A stretch of 64,000 nt of DNA from Planctomycetaceae bacterium. Lineage in GTDB: Bacteria > Planctomycetota > Planctomycetia > Pirellulales > Pirellulaceae. The stretch lies in NCBI GenBank assembly GCA_002709225.1, contig PAQH01000010.1, positions 1-64,000 of the forward strand, in the 5' to 3' direction. Under the pieces are notes generated by a model. The model saw nothing but the letters and a program-made list of their open reading frames with translations. It was not told where the DNA came from and did not search any database. Of this stretch, positions 37,091-45,858 are shown one piece after another. Each line of letters starts with the position of its first letter. Position 1 is the stretch's first letter. A program made the position numbers and the translations under genes.

Positions 37091-38685
37091 TGGATAATCC
37101 CGCGAGTCCGCAGCAATGCGAGCACACACGGTCTTGGCAACATGGCCGCCGCCTCTATTACTGGCGTGACGTGCAGAAGCTGACAATGGCCCGCTTGCTG
37201 CTGGCGGCTGCCAGCGTATTTCCCTGGGTCCACATCCCTGCCCACATCCCTGCCCAGTCGCGGCCGACTCCCAACTCAGAAACCTCGATATTGCCACTGC
37301 TGGGCGAATCACGCAGCCCGCGAGCGCAGCTGGCCCAGGCAGGGATCGACGACAGCCATTGGAATCAATTTGTCGATGGCAATGCGCTCAGCGAAGCCGA
37401 CGAGGAGGCACTCTTGAAAATCCTGTTTCGGCTCCCGCGTCTGTTCTCTTCGTACGATCTCGAGCGGGCGGCCCACCAGAACATACCTGCCGACATCACC
37501 GAGGAGCCGGACTCCCACCGTGGCAAGGTGTTCGCCTTACAAGGAAAGGCGGTTGCTGTCGAATCAGTCACCCTGGTACCGCGCCTCGCCCAGCTCTTCG
37601 AATTCAACCAATTTTTCCGAGTTCGCATTCAACACGCCCTGTCGCCACACCAGCTCGTCTTCTGCACCCGCACGATTCCCCGGGCCTGGCACCTGCAACC
37701 GATCAGAAACGAACCAGTGCGAGTCCGAGGACTCTTTCTGAAACTCGGAGAAACGGTCGCTGGCCGGCCCCAACTCGTCTGTGCCGGTTCTCGACTGGCC
37801 TGGTTACCTTCGCATCCCAACCGGGCAGCAGGGATTCGCCAGGAACACGTCCTGCTCGCCCGACATGGCATGGATGCAGGACTCTTCGACGCGTTGCGGA
37901 AAACGAATCGCCGGCGCATTCAAGGAGCGGATCGCGAGTGCTTCTACCAGCTCCTGGCAACTGCCACGGTAATTCCCGAAAACCAACTGACGCCCTTTGC
38001 CGGCAAGTTGAATTTAGAGACGATTCTGACCCGGCCAGAAACCCAGCACGGCACGGTTCACCGGATCCGTGCCCAGGCGCGCCGGATTACACGGGTCGTC
38101 GTCGCTGACGAAGACATCATCGCACGCTATGGGATCAAGTACTACTATCAAATTGATGGGGCGTTACCACTGGGACCAACCACGGTCACCACGGGAAAGA
38201 AGCAAAAGGCGGATCGGCTGCAATATACGAACACCTACCCGGCCACATTCTGCGTCAGGGAACTGCCCGACCGACTGGCCGCGATCGACCGGCGACTCAG
38301 TTCAGGCCAGTCGACGACAGAAAACCTGAACGAATCGATCGTCCTGAACGGCTGGTTCTTCAAACTGTGGGCGTATCGCAGCCGATTTACAGAAGAATAC
38401 TCAGAAAATATGCCCCAGGTAAGTCCGATATTCCTGGCTGCGCAACCGCAACTTCCCCGGCCTACGTCCCGCTCCGCGATTCCGGGACTGATCGGAGGCA
38501 GCCTGTTTGTAGTCGCGATCGGGCTCATCTGGATCCTGACCTGGCGTTCTTCCCGTAAAGCAACAAAGCGACCTCAACGAACCGGGAACGCACGCGCGCA
38601 AACACCCCCAGCCGACCTTAACCAGTTACTTGAAGACGTCGCCTCACAGCCCGACTTCAGCAATCTCACAGAAGAACCTGAGTGA
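37090..38685 (+). CDS. membrane protein of unknown family, carries two copies of the repeated module
   Basis: 531 residues. The N-terminus has a hydrophobic segment (MARLLLAAASVFPWVHIPAHIPA) likely to be a signal or anchor. Two copies of the beta-rich module follow: about residues 140-235 (RGKVFALQGKAVAVESV, FFRVRIQHAL, VRVRGLFLKLG, LVCAGSRLAW) and about 315-455 (HGTVHRIRAQARRITRV, YGIKYYYQIDGAL, LNGWFFKLWAYRSR, PIFLAAQPQL). A membrane helix at about 466-486 precedes a cytoplasmic tail ending in acidic residues. With the upstream gene this gives three modules in two anchored proteins. Function unknown. Confidence 0.7.
   Translation: MDNPASPQQCEHTRSWQHGRRLYYWRDVQKLTMARLLLAAASVFPWVHIPAHIPAQSRPTPNSETSILPLLGESRSPRAQLAQAGIDDSHWNQFVDGNALSEADEEALLKILFRLPRLFSSYDLERAAHQNIPADITEEPDSHRGKVFALQGKAVAVESVTLVPRLAQLFEFNQFFRVRIQHALSPHQLVFCTRTIPRAWHLQPIRNEPVRVRGLFLKLGETVAGRPQLVCAGSRLAWLPSHPNRAAGIRQEHVLLARHGMDAGLFDALRKTNRRRIQGADRECFYQLLATATVIPENQLTPFAGKLNLETILTRPETQHGTVHRIRAQARRITRVVVADEDIIARYGIKYYYQIDGALPLGPTTVTTGKKQKADRLQYTNTYPATFCVRELPDRLAAIDRRLSSGQSTTENLNESIVLNGWFFKLWAYRSRFTEEYSENMPQVSPIFLAAQPQLPRPTSRSAIPGLIGGSLFVVAIGLIWILTWRSSRKATKRPQRTGNARAQTPPADLNQLLEDVASQPDFSNLTEEPE
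37234..37257. repeat. 12-bp tandem duplication inside a gene
   Basis: cacatccctgcc is repeated directly, in frame, giving His-Ile-Pro-Ala twice just after the N-terminal hydrophobic segment of the 531-residue protein. Confidence 0.7.
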
Positions 38686-38727
38686 AACGAATTGCCTGCC
38701 GGGCTGAAACTCGCAGCGAGAGCCGAT

Positions 38728-39906
38728 TTACTTGATCTCGATCAGCAGATCCACCGTTTCGACTTTCTCACGCTTCTCAATTCTGCGAAAGACGTCGACT
38801 TCAAATGGCCGCTTGATGCTATTACCGGCGACGTCTTCCAGCGTACTGTCGATCATCAGCCGGTAGCTTCCCGCTTGCCACTGCTGTTTCGGGATGAACC
38901 GCCAACGCGTCTCCTGTTGGTCGACCATGACTTCACCTGCCACAGCCTGTCCCTGCGGCGAAACAACGGCGAGAACACGCGTAAGCATGGCATAGTCGAG
39001 GGGTGCAGGAAAACGCACCGTCAACGGTTCTCGGGCACCGGACCGCGGACCGCTGACTTGCCACTTTTCAGGGGCCGGCTGACGGTGATCCGGAGCAGTC
39101 GCCTGCCACAATCTGCGCAACCCCTGCTTTAAGGGTCGTCCGTTTGCGTCCCTCCAACGCTGACTAATCGTCAACGTATAACGTCTCCCCTCTTCCATGA
39201 TCGGGCCCAGCTCTTCGCGCGGCTTTAATCCTCGTTTGATGCGCCCCGGATCAAACAACACGGTCAGCCGAGTTCCTGTCGGATCCCAGAGTTCTTCTCC
39301 TACCTCCAGGAAAGGCAAATCGACCACCTGGCCGGAAGCGTCCAGCAGCTGGATGTGCCTGTACGAATCCCCCTGTGTCATCGGCTGGGAAAACTGCAAA
39401 TAAAGTCGCAACAGATTCTCCGGCACACGCGTGCTCGACGGATAGAGCGCCAAGAGTTCCGTAGCCGGCTTATCCACCGCGGGGATTTTCACCAACTGCC
39501 GCATCGGACGACTGCCCTGCCAGTGAACTTCGTATGACAGTCCAGGGCGGAACGAGAATCGCGGGGTAAACACGATTTCCCGAGCAGACTGCGTGTAGCG
39601 TCCCAAAACCGGCACGCGTCGCGCTGTGAGCTGCGCGTTGACCACATAGACCGCTAGCAGTTCACGCCAACGCATGTCGCGTTGCACACAACGACGGGCG
39701 AGCGCCACATCAGCGGGATCGGAGACATTCACTTTGACTTGGTACTGCGTCCCCCGTTTCACTAAATTAATGCGTACTTGATCAATGCGTACTTGGTCAA
39801 TGCGTACTTTGGAGTGACGTTTGTCCTCCACGCCGGCCAACAAGGTCCCAGACAGGGTCACCAGGCCAAACACAACGAGTACCAGTTTGGCACACCATCG
39901 CGTCAT
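38728..39906 (-). CDS. secreted protein with SbsA/Big_5-type Ig-like domains
   Basis: 392 residues from ATG 39906, with AGGGG 8 nt upstream. A signal peptide spans about residues 1-25 (LVLVVFGLVTLSGTLLAG). Right after it three short repeats read VRIDQ, VRIDQ, VRINL. Residues 135-265 match the Big_5 pattern (LLALYPSSTRVPENLLRLYLQFSQPM ... GTRLTVLFDPGRIKRGL), and a second, similar Ig-like domain covers the rest (PLTVRFPAPLDYAMLTRVLAVVSPQG ... WRFIPKQQWQAGSYRL). These folds mediate adhesion or act as spacers. It converges on the repeated-module gene and has no clear partner. Confidence 0.75.
   Translation of the reverse strand: MTRWCAKLVLVVFGLVTLSGTLLAGVEDKRHSKVRIDQVRIDQVRINLVKRGTQYQVKVNVSDPADVALARRCVQRDMRWRELLAVYVVNAQLTARRVPVLGRYTQSAREIVFTPRFSFRPGLSYEVHWQGSRPMRQLVKIPAVDKPATELLALYPSSTRVPENLLRLYLQFSQPMTQGDSYRHIQLLDASGQVVDLPFLEVGEELWDPTGTRLTVLFDPGRIKRGLKPREELGPIMEEGRRYTLTISQRWRDANGRPLKQGLRRLWQATAPDHRQPAPEKWQVSGPRSGAREPLTVRFPAPLDYAMLTRVLAVVSPQGQAVAGEVMVDQQETRWRFIPKQQWQAGSYRLMIDSTLEDVAGNSIKRPFEVDVFRRIEKREKVETVDLLIEIK
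39766..39810. repeat. 15-bp tandem repeat, three near-identical copies
   Basis: Units of the form aatgcgtacttg(a/g)tc follow one another in frame, encoding the VRIDQ-type repeats just after the signal peptide of the Ig-like protein. Confidence 0.8.
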
Positions 39907-40026
39907 TCCATCACCCCTGAAGTGAAAGCAGAGGCGACCAGGCAACAGCGTGTTACCTGGTCGCCAAAATACTCACAGACGCACGACAACTTGCCCGGCT
40001 GCCGTGCACCCCCGGGACATCGTCAA

Positions 40027-41136
40027 TCAGGGCAACGCTACCGACTGCAGATTCTCCTGGCCATCCTCTCCCTGAACAAGGACTAGTGCCATGCTCTCGT
40101 TCAGCCGGTCCAACTGCGTCACGCCCTTGAGTGATTTAATCGTCTCATACTTCAACCCGGCAGTTCCACCACCACCAACGCGTTTGGTGATCCCGGCAAT
40201 CTTATCGATATTCTCCGTGGTCACTTTCATAATGCCACGCGCATTGTTGGCAATCAAAATATAGTCTTTACCCTTGTCGCTGTAGACCACCATGTCGAGC
40301 GGACGGTTGCGATTGCCCAACTCAGCAATCGTCGTTCCTTTGACCTTACTTCCGGGTTTGAGGTCTGCAATGGGAAATTTGACGAGCGGCGTGCAGGTAT
40401 AGCCGGCCAACAGATAGGAAGCGCCAGCAATCTTGTACGCGGCAAACGTTCGTACGGGGGAGCGCGTCTCAAAGGCCCCGTGGGCGCCATGGTAAATCTC
40501 GACGCTGGTCCCTTTGTCCACCTGCTGGAAAGGAAACGGAATCGATCGCAGATTGGAGGCAAATTCCTCGTTGGACAAACCGGCCACAATGACGCGACCA
40601 TCGACAAATGCCAGGTCGGTAATGGACTGGGTCCGGCGATTGGATTTCCGGCCTCGTCGTTGCACTTCTCGATTTGCCGGAGCGTTCGGCAACTGCGCAT
40701 GCGAGTGTTTGACGCCAGTCAATTCGACGATCGCCAAATCTCCAGCAGGATTTACCCGCAGTAATACCGCCGCCGACTCCGGCCCGCTACCACGCATCAC
40801 CGACATAAACACATTGCCACTCGCCGGATTCACCACAACGTCAATTACACGAACCCCTCGAGGTGTCGTGCCTAACGCCGCGGCAATCTGCCCCCCCAGA
40901 TTTTTCAGGTCGTAACTCGCCTTGTCTGCATCACCGCTGCGATCTGCGGTATCCACAGCATAAATCTTGGCCGCAAGCGGGTCACTCACAAACAATACTC
41001 CGTCGGGCCCAAACGCGAGTGGCCCCACAGAAGTCAGCTTAATATCGCCCTGCTTGAGGCCTTCCGTGAGATCTGCGTTCGCCACGGATATCAAAGCCAA
41101 CCCTAGAATCAATCCTCGAATACTCCGGCACAACAT
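40027..41136 (-). CDS. secreted propeller-like protein of unknown function
   Basis: 369 residues from ATG 41136, with GGGGAG 7 nt upstream; the 15 extra upstream codons are not supported. A signal peptide ends near ANA (about residue 21). Blades resemble SMP/NHL-type propellers: LAFGPDGVLFVSDPLAAKIYAVDT, VVVNPASGNVFMSVMRG, LAFVDGRVIVAGLSNEEFASNL. I do not recognise a specific enzyme, and no metal-site residues stand out. It is divergent from the lipase-like gene across a gap holding a strong inverted repeat. Confidence 0.7.
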   Translation of the reverse strand: MLCRSIRGLILGLALISVANADLTEGLKQGDIKLTSVGPLAFGPDGVLFVSDPLAAKIYAVDTADRSGDADKASYDLKNLGGQIAAALGTTPRGVRVIDVVVNPASGNVFMSVMRGSGPESAAVLLRVNPAGDLAIVELTGVKHSHAQLPNAPANREVQRRGRKSNRRTQSITDLAFVDGRVIVAGLSNEEFASNLRSIPFPFQQVDKGTSVEIYHGAHGAFETRSPVRTFAAYKIAGASYLLAGYTCTPLVKFPIADLKPGSKVKGTTIAELGNRNRPLDMVVYSDKGKDYILIANNARGIMKVTTENIDKIAGITKRVGGGGTAGLKYETIKSLKGVTQLDRLNESMALVLVQGEDGQENLQSVALP

Positions 41137-41245
41137 GACCGCTCCCCTTTCTGATCGGAAAAGTCGACAGGTGTTCCACACCGCTCGCCATTATCGGATG
41201 CTGCGCATGCCGTGCAAGTCAGCTAGTCCTTTCTCCGACCAGCAA

Positions 41246-41282
41246 CGCCCAGCACAGCCAGCTGGCGGAAGCGTGCTGGGCG
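41246..41282. promoter_or_regulatory. perfect 10-bp inverted repeat in a divergent promoter region
   Basis: cgcccagcac (41246-41255) and gtgctgggcg (41273-41282) are exact inverses around a 17-nt spacer that is itself partly palindromic (gccagctggc). No T tract follows on either strand. It lies in the 302-bp gap between the divergent propeller and lipase-like genes and could be an operator or a transcript hairpin. Confidence 0.35.
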
Positions 41283-41438
41283 GCCAAAGGGCGGACTGGC
41301 AATCCCGGTCATTCAACAAATGTTTTCGTGTTGGCTCGCCATCGCCGGATAGATATGCTGGCAGCTGGCCTACATGCTTTTGCCGCATGACAACGGTTGC
41401 CAATGTAGGGTAGCTGCATAGGAAAGGTGTCTGAATCG

Positions 41439-42587
41439 ATGGAACAGCAAATTGTCAAGCGTCTCAAGTTGTCCAGGAAACAACTTTCTGATGAAGTCAA
41501 CCCCAGGCCTTCGCTACGTTTAGCGTTCACACTACGCGGCCGATCGATGCGCCGCGAACTGGTCGCCTGCCTCATTTTTGTTGTCGGAACCGCGGTCGGG
41601 TTCAGCAACGACAAGACGCCCGGCGAGCAGCAGCCCCCTAACCGCCTGCCAGCGTTTCTGCGAACCCCCACAATGGGGGGAAAGCAGTTCTGGTCCGACC
41701 AGTTCATTCACCCACCCTGGCGCGTTCAACGCCATGTGCTGACCGATGTCTGTCGACTACTGGATGGATCAGATCGAGCCGTAATTTGGGGCAGTTACCG
41801 CAAATGCCTGGCAGAATTCGAACAAATCAAACAACAGCAGCATGTGCCGCCCTGGAAATCCCGAGTGGTGATCGTACTGCATGGCGCCATTCGCTCCCGT
41901 AGCTCGATGGCGCCCATCTGCCAGCTTCTCGAAAAGCGGGCCGGCTATCAGGCAATCAACGTCTCCTACGCAAGTACTAGGGCGAGAATCTCTCAGCACG
42001 CCATCGCGTTGCGCAAGATCATTGAACAGCTCGGCCCGCAAGTCAAAGAAATCAACTTTGTCGCACACAGCATGGGCAACCTGGTGATTCGACACTACTT
42101 GCAAGACCTGAAACTTCAGTCGCGTAAATCGGCCGCCACTCCGCGCATCGGTCGCATGGTAATGCTGGCACCGCCAAATCAAGGGACGGAGCTCGCCGCC
42201 CGGGTCAGGAATAACCCGATTTTCCTTGCTCTGTGGGGAGTCAGCGGCGGAGAAATGGCAACCTGGAAGACACTTGAACCATGTCTGGGAATTCCAGACT
42301 GCGAATTCGGAATCATTGCCGGCAACCCACTCCCCCATCAACAAGGCAACCCGCTCATAGAGGGGCCTGACGACCTGGTCGTGGGTGTCCAGGAAACCCA
42401 ATTACCTGGTGCGCATGACTTCCTGGTACTGCCCGTTTCCCACAGCACAATCATGCACGATCAACGCGTTCAGAATGCGACCTTGCGGTTTTTCCAACGC
42501 GGTCACTTTCGTAGCGCCGCACTTCGACAACCCATTCCGGCCATCACCCAGCCTGGCTCCACCCCAAACCGCGGAGTTACTCCATGA
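41439..42587 (+). CDS. alpha/beta-hydrolase, lipase-like, exported
   Basis: 382 residues from ATG 41439 (AGGAAAGG about 11 nt upstream); an internal ATG at 41547 (MRRELVACLIFVVGTAVGFS) gives a neater signal peptide but has no ribosome-binding site. The hydrolase core has VVIVLHGAIRS as the oxyanion-loop strand, FVAHSMGN with nucleophile Ser211, and MLAPPNQGTELA after it, typical of PGAP1/DUF676-type lipases and acyltransferases. A late His (LPVSHSTIMHD) is a plausible catalytic base. The stop overlaps the next start (ATGA), so it is coupled to the protease-like gene. Confidence 0.85.
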   Translation: MEQQIVKRLKLSRKQLSDEVNPRPSLRLAFTLRGRSMRRELVACLIFVVGTAVGFSNDKTPGEQQPPNRLPAFLRTPTMGGKQFWSDQFIHPPWRVQRHVLTDVCRLLDGSDRAVIWGSYRKCLAEFEQIKQQQHVPPWKSRVVIVLHGAIRSRSSMAPICQLLEKRAGYQAINVSYASTRARISQHAIALRKIIEQLGPQVKEINFVAHSMGNLVIRHYLQDLKLQSRKSAATPRIGRMVMLAPPNQGTELAARVRNNPIFLALWGVSGGEMATWKTLEPCLGIPDCEFGIIAGNPLPHQQGNPLIEGPDDLVVGVQETQLPGAHDFLVLPVSHSTIMHDQRVQNATLRFFQRGHFRSAALRQPIPAITQPGSTPNRGVTP

Positions 42588-43582
42588 AACCAATTCACGC
42601 CATCGTCACGGTGTTGATCTGCCAGGGTCTGCTTGGGAATCGTGGCAGCCTACGGTGCGAGGTACCACTCCACCGTGATTCGGTCATCCACTTCGCCACA
42701 CAGCACGAATCCGCCACGCTGCTCAAAAAGCGGGATCGCTTCGTGACCGCCATGAGCGCTTTCGATCGCCAGGCCAGGCTACGGGTCTCGCGAGACGTCA
42801 GCGAAAAGGAGTACCTCGAGTATTCCAGTTCACAGGCAATTGCATGGGAAGCCGAGGAAGTCCTCCGCCTGACACGGGTCGTCAAGACACTAGAGCAACG
42901 CCTGGCAACCTTCAAGATCCCATTTCCGAAACGCATTCTGCTGGTTCGTACCACTGGTAAGGAAGAGGGCGGCGCCGCCTACTGCCGCGGAAATGGTGTC
43001 ATTCTCCCCAAAGGAAAACCGGGCCCCGATAGCGCGGCAGCCGAACGACTATTACTGCATGAATTGTTCCACATTCTCAGCAGCCATCAGCGCGACCTCA
43101 GGCATCGTCTCTATGCTTTAATTGGCTTCCACCCGTGTCCAGAAATTCAACTTCCCGGAGAACTGCGCAATCGAAAAATCACCAACCCAGATGGTCCTCA
43201 CATCGCTTACTTTATCGAGCTGGAAGAAAACGATGAAAAATTCCCCGTCGTTCCAGTACTTTATGCATCCGTCGACCGCTTTCCCGAAGGCGCGAAAAAT
43301 TTCTTCCAGGTGATGCAGTTCAAGTTGATGCGTGTCATACGTATGGGAGACGAGTGGCAAGCCCAACTGAGTGACGGAAAACCGACCTTTCTGGAGGTCA
43401 ACCAGCGAAAAACAACACCCGCATCGCTGTTTGCGCAAATCGGCAAGAATACCGGGTACATCATCCACCCAGACGAGATTCTGGCTGACAATTTTGTCTA
43501 CCTCGTGCTGAACAAAAAAGACTTACCCAGCCCGCAGCTGGTCCAAGGCATGCGCACATTGTTATCGGCTGGCAGCCCCTAA
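42584..43582 (+). CDS. exported HExxH zinc-metalloprotease-like protein
   Basis: 332 residues from the ATG 42584 that overlaps the lipase-like stop. The N-terminus (MKPIHAIVTVLICQGLLGNRGS) could be a short signal peptide. LLLHELFHILS holds the HExxH motif (His159, Glu160, His163). A gluzincin-type third ligand may be Glu298 in HPDEILADNFVYLV, a pattern (E-x-x-A-D/E-N-F) known from minimal gluzincins. No family name is recognised. Pairing with a lipase-like enzyme suggests joint action on envelope or extracellular material. Its stop codon lies in a tandem duplication. Confidence 0.75.
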   Translation: MKPIHAIVTVLICQGLLGNRGSLRCEVPLHRDSVIHFATQHESATLLKKRDRFVTAMSAFDRQARLRVSRDVSEKEYLEYSSSQAIAWEAEEVLRLTRVVKTLEQRLATFKIPFPKRILLVRTTGKEEGGAAYCRGNGVILPKGKPGPDSAAAERLLLHELFHILSSHQRDLRHRLYALIGFHPCPEIQLPGELRNRKITNPDGPHIAYFIELEENDEKFPVVPVLYASVDRFPEGAKNFFQVMQFKLMRVIRMGDEWQAQLSDGKPTFLEVNQRKTTPASLFAQIGKNTGYIIHPDEILADNFVYLVLNKKDLPSPQLVQGMRTLLSAGSP

Positions 43583-43604
43583 GTTATCGGCTGGCAGCCC
43601 CTAA
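43561..43604. repeat. 22-bp tandem duplication containing the stop codon
   Basis: gttatcggctggcagcccct plus aa occurs at 43561-43582 and again, exactly, at 43583-43604. The first copy ends with the TAA of the protease-like gene. Confidence 0.92.
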
Positions 43605-43626
43605 AGCCCCAGAACGCGGCCCCGCA

Positions 43627-44433
43627 TCAATCACCCTCGCCGTGAACGTGAATCACAACCTCCTGCTGGTGATCACGAATCCCGGCCAAACGCACTTCGA
43701 TGCGCGCTCCGTAAGCTTGCACTTCAGCAATCTTGAAGGACGCCGGACTGCCTGCGAAATGGTCCACTCTCAGACGTGGAACGCTTTCCAGTGGTGGGCA
43801 AAACGCAAGGTGCACTGTCTGCGACCGCGCCGCGGGAGGAAAGACACTCCGGCAGTAGAATTCTAACACCTCTCCGCCCTCGGCATTGTGAGCGCGTGAA
43901 GATTGCTGAAAAACGGTTGCGGGCAATCCCTCCCGTCCAACCGGCGAGAACAGTTCTCGTTGCGGTATTGTCTCTCGCTCGTGTCGGGAAGCGCTCGGCG
44001 TCGCTGGTAGGGGATGCATCATGCGGCGGGTGGTCCAACGTTTCACACTCCACCCCACCCAAGCGCCTTCACTCAGTAAGAATGCACTCCAACAAACTGC
44101 GTTGGAGCTGGCTGGCCAGCTACACAGTGCAACGGTCAAGCCAACGGCAGCGACAGGCGACAAGAGAAACGGAAACTCAAGCCAGAAACGAAAACGCGGA
44201 CCGCCGGAACGCTGGGACGCAAATAAGCGGACGGTCGCCAATGTGAGAAGCGTCGCCATGGTTCCCGCACGCATCGAACCAGCCGGCAAGGACACCAACG
44301 CCCCTCCGTACCTCCGCAATACGAGGAATCCCGCCAGTGCGACCATCGAAAATAACGTCGCCAAGAGACTGGCGGCGAAAATCTCCTCGACCTGTCCGGT
44401 GCGGCGCAACGCTCGGGTGGGATTCACGTCCAT
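43627..44433 (-). CDS. membrane protein of unknown family
   Basis: 268 residues from ATG 44433; a TTG at 44490 would overlap metK but has less support. Four hydrophobic stretches lie in the first 130 residues (IFAASLLATLFSMVALAGFLVL, TMATLLTLATVRLFA, FPFLLSPVAAVGLTVALCSW, NAVCWSAFLLSEGAWVGW). The C-terminal half is soluble and beta-rich (SQTVHLAFCPPLESVPRLRVDHFAG, ARIEVRLAGIRDHQQEVVIHVHGEG). Nothing identifies its role. It lies 53 bp after metK on the same strand and may share its transcript. Confidence 0.6.
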   Translation of the reverse strand: MDVNPTRALRRTGQVEEIFAASLLATLFSMVALAGFLVLRRYGGALVSLPAGSMRAGTMATLLTLATVRLFASQRSGGPRFRFWLEFPFLLSPVAAVGLTVALCSWPASSNAVCWSAFLLSEGAWVGWSVKRWTTRRMMHPLPATPSASRHERETIPQRELFSPVGREGLPATVFQQSSRAHNAEGGEVLEFYCRSVFPPAARSQTVHLAFCPPLESVPRLRVDHFAGSPASFKIAEVQAYGARIEVRLAGIRDHQQEVVIHVHGEGD

Positions 44434-44486
44434 GATTTCCGGCTGCCATTCCCGGAGGCCTGCCAACAACCCCAGGTTGGTGACCC

Positions 44487-45662
44487 TCAAGATGTCGATG
44501 TGAAAAGCCCTGCTAATTCTTCGGCACGGCTGGTGTCTTCCCAGGTAAATTCCGGCTCGCTGCGCCCAAAATGGCCACCAGCAGCAGTTTGCCGGAAAAT
44601 GGGTCGTCGCAATTTCAGATAGTCGATGATCGCGCCCGGAGTCAACGGAAAAAAGTCACGAGCCACTTCGCAAATCCGGGCGTCATCAACCGTCCCAGTT
44701 CCCAGTGTGTCGACGTAGACACTCACAGGCTCACTAACCCCAATTGCGTAAGCCAGCTGAACTTCGCAACGCTCCGCAAGGCCCGCGGCAACGATTGTCT
44801 TGGCAACATGGCGTGCCATGTAGGCCGCACTACGATCCACCTTGGTAGGATCCTTCCCGCTGAATGCTCCCCCACCGTGCCGTCCCCAGCCACCGTAGGT
44901 ATCAACAATAATCTTGCGCCCTGTCAAACCACAATCCCCATGGGGTCCACCTGTCACGAACCGACCGGTCGGATTGACATGAAAGATCGGTTCGTCGCCA
45001 GCCAGCGATTCCGGCAGCAGCGGCTTCACGATCTGGCCCTGAATGTAGTCCTGGATTTCGTCCCGAGTCACAGCGGGCGTGTGCTGCGTGGAAACGACCA
45101 CGGTATCAATCCGCACTGGCTGATGACCGTCGTATTCAACGGTCACCTGGCTCTTGCTATCTGGGCGCAACCAATCTACCTCAGCGTTCCTGCGGGCTTC
45201 GGTCAAGCGATTGAGAATACGATGAGAAAGTGCAATCGGCATTGGCATCAATTCGGGCGTATCACGACAGGCAAACCCAAACATCAATCCCTGATCACCG
45301 GCGCCAATCTCTTTACCTGCCTGGGAGTCTTCATCAACTCCCTGCTTGATGTCAGGACTCTGCCGGTCCAGTGACACCATCACCGCACACGTGTCCGCAC
45401 AGATCCCCATATTGTCGTCGGTGTAGCCAACATCCCGAATCACGTCGCGGACCACACGCTGGTAATCCAGCGCAGACTGGGTGGTAATCTCACCGGCAAT
45501 GATGGCTAAACCGGTGGTGACCATCGTTTCGCAAGCAACCCGACTCTGAGGATCACCCTCAATACAAGCATCCAAAACGCCGTCGGATATTTGGTCCGCC
45601 AGTTTGTCCGGGTGCCCCATACTAACCGACTCACTGGTAAACAAGTATTTGCCCACTGCCAC
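44487..45662 (-). CDS. metK: S-adenosylmethionine synthase
   Basis: 391 residues. I take the GTG at 45662, 8 nt after AAGGAG; a TTG one codon upstream is also possible. The enzyme makes SAM from methionine and ATP. Diagnostic motifs are [17 protein letters not shown] (catalytic His), [10 protein letters not shown] (methionine loop) and [19 protein letters not shown] (phosphate/metal loop). Length is close to the family norm. A promoter-like site lies just upstream, and no SAM-sensing leader structure is evident in the short 5' leader of about 65 nt. Confidence 0.97.
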   Translation of the reverse strand: MAVGKYLFTSESVSMGHPDKLADQISDGVLDACIEGDPQSRVACETMVTTGLAIIAGEITTQSALDYQRVVRDVIRDVGYTDDNMGICADTCAVMVSLDRQSPDIKQGVDEDSQAGKEIGAGDQGLMFGFACRDTPELMPMPIALSHRILNRLTEARRNAEVDWLRPDSKSQVTVEYDGHQPVRIDTVVVSTQHTPAVTRDEIQDYIQGQIVKPLLPESLAGDEPIFHVNPTGRFVTGGPHGDCGLTGRKIIVDTYGGWGRHGGGAFSGKDPTKVDRSAAYMARHVAKTIVAAGLAERCEVQLAYAIGVSEPVSVYVDTLGTGTVDDARICEVARDFFPLTPGAIIDYLKLRRPIFRQTAAGGHFGRSEPEFTWEDTSRAEELAGLFTSTS

Positions 45663-45736
45663 CAATCTGGCTCCTTGAAATACGGATGGTTGCTGCTCAG
45701 GTTGAACCCGCTCAAAAGCGTTAGGTAAAGACAGCC

Positions 45737-45766
45737 ATTATAGTATCCAGGGTGTGTTTGCACCAA
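45737..45766 (-). promoter_or_regulatory. probable metK promoter
   Basis: On the minus strand TTGGTG (plus-strand caccaa, 45761-45766) and a perfect TATAAT (plus-strand attata, 45737-45742) are 18 bp apart. Transcription would start about 65 nt before metK, after the waaA stop at 45859. Confidence 0.55.
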
Positions 45767-45801
45767 CGTATTGGATGCAGAGCCACCGGTCTGGAGTGCG
45801 C

Positions 45802-45821
45802 CCGCGCGCCAGTACGCGCGG
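45802..45821 (-). terminator. GC hairpin after waaA, no T tract
   Basis: ccgcgcg (45802-45808) pairs with cgcgcgg (45815-45821) around a 6-nt loop, 38 bp past the waaA stop and before the metK promoter. Without a T run it is a doubtful terminator. Confidence 0.35.
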
Positions 45822-45858
45822 TAATCGTAAGCACGCAGACTTGCGATGCGTGAGGCGG

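Noticed and set aside
45663-45736. SAM riboswitch before metK
   Set aside because: The leader from the predicted promoter is only about 65 nt and I see no conserved SAM-riboswitch core or paired stems.
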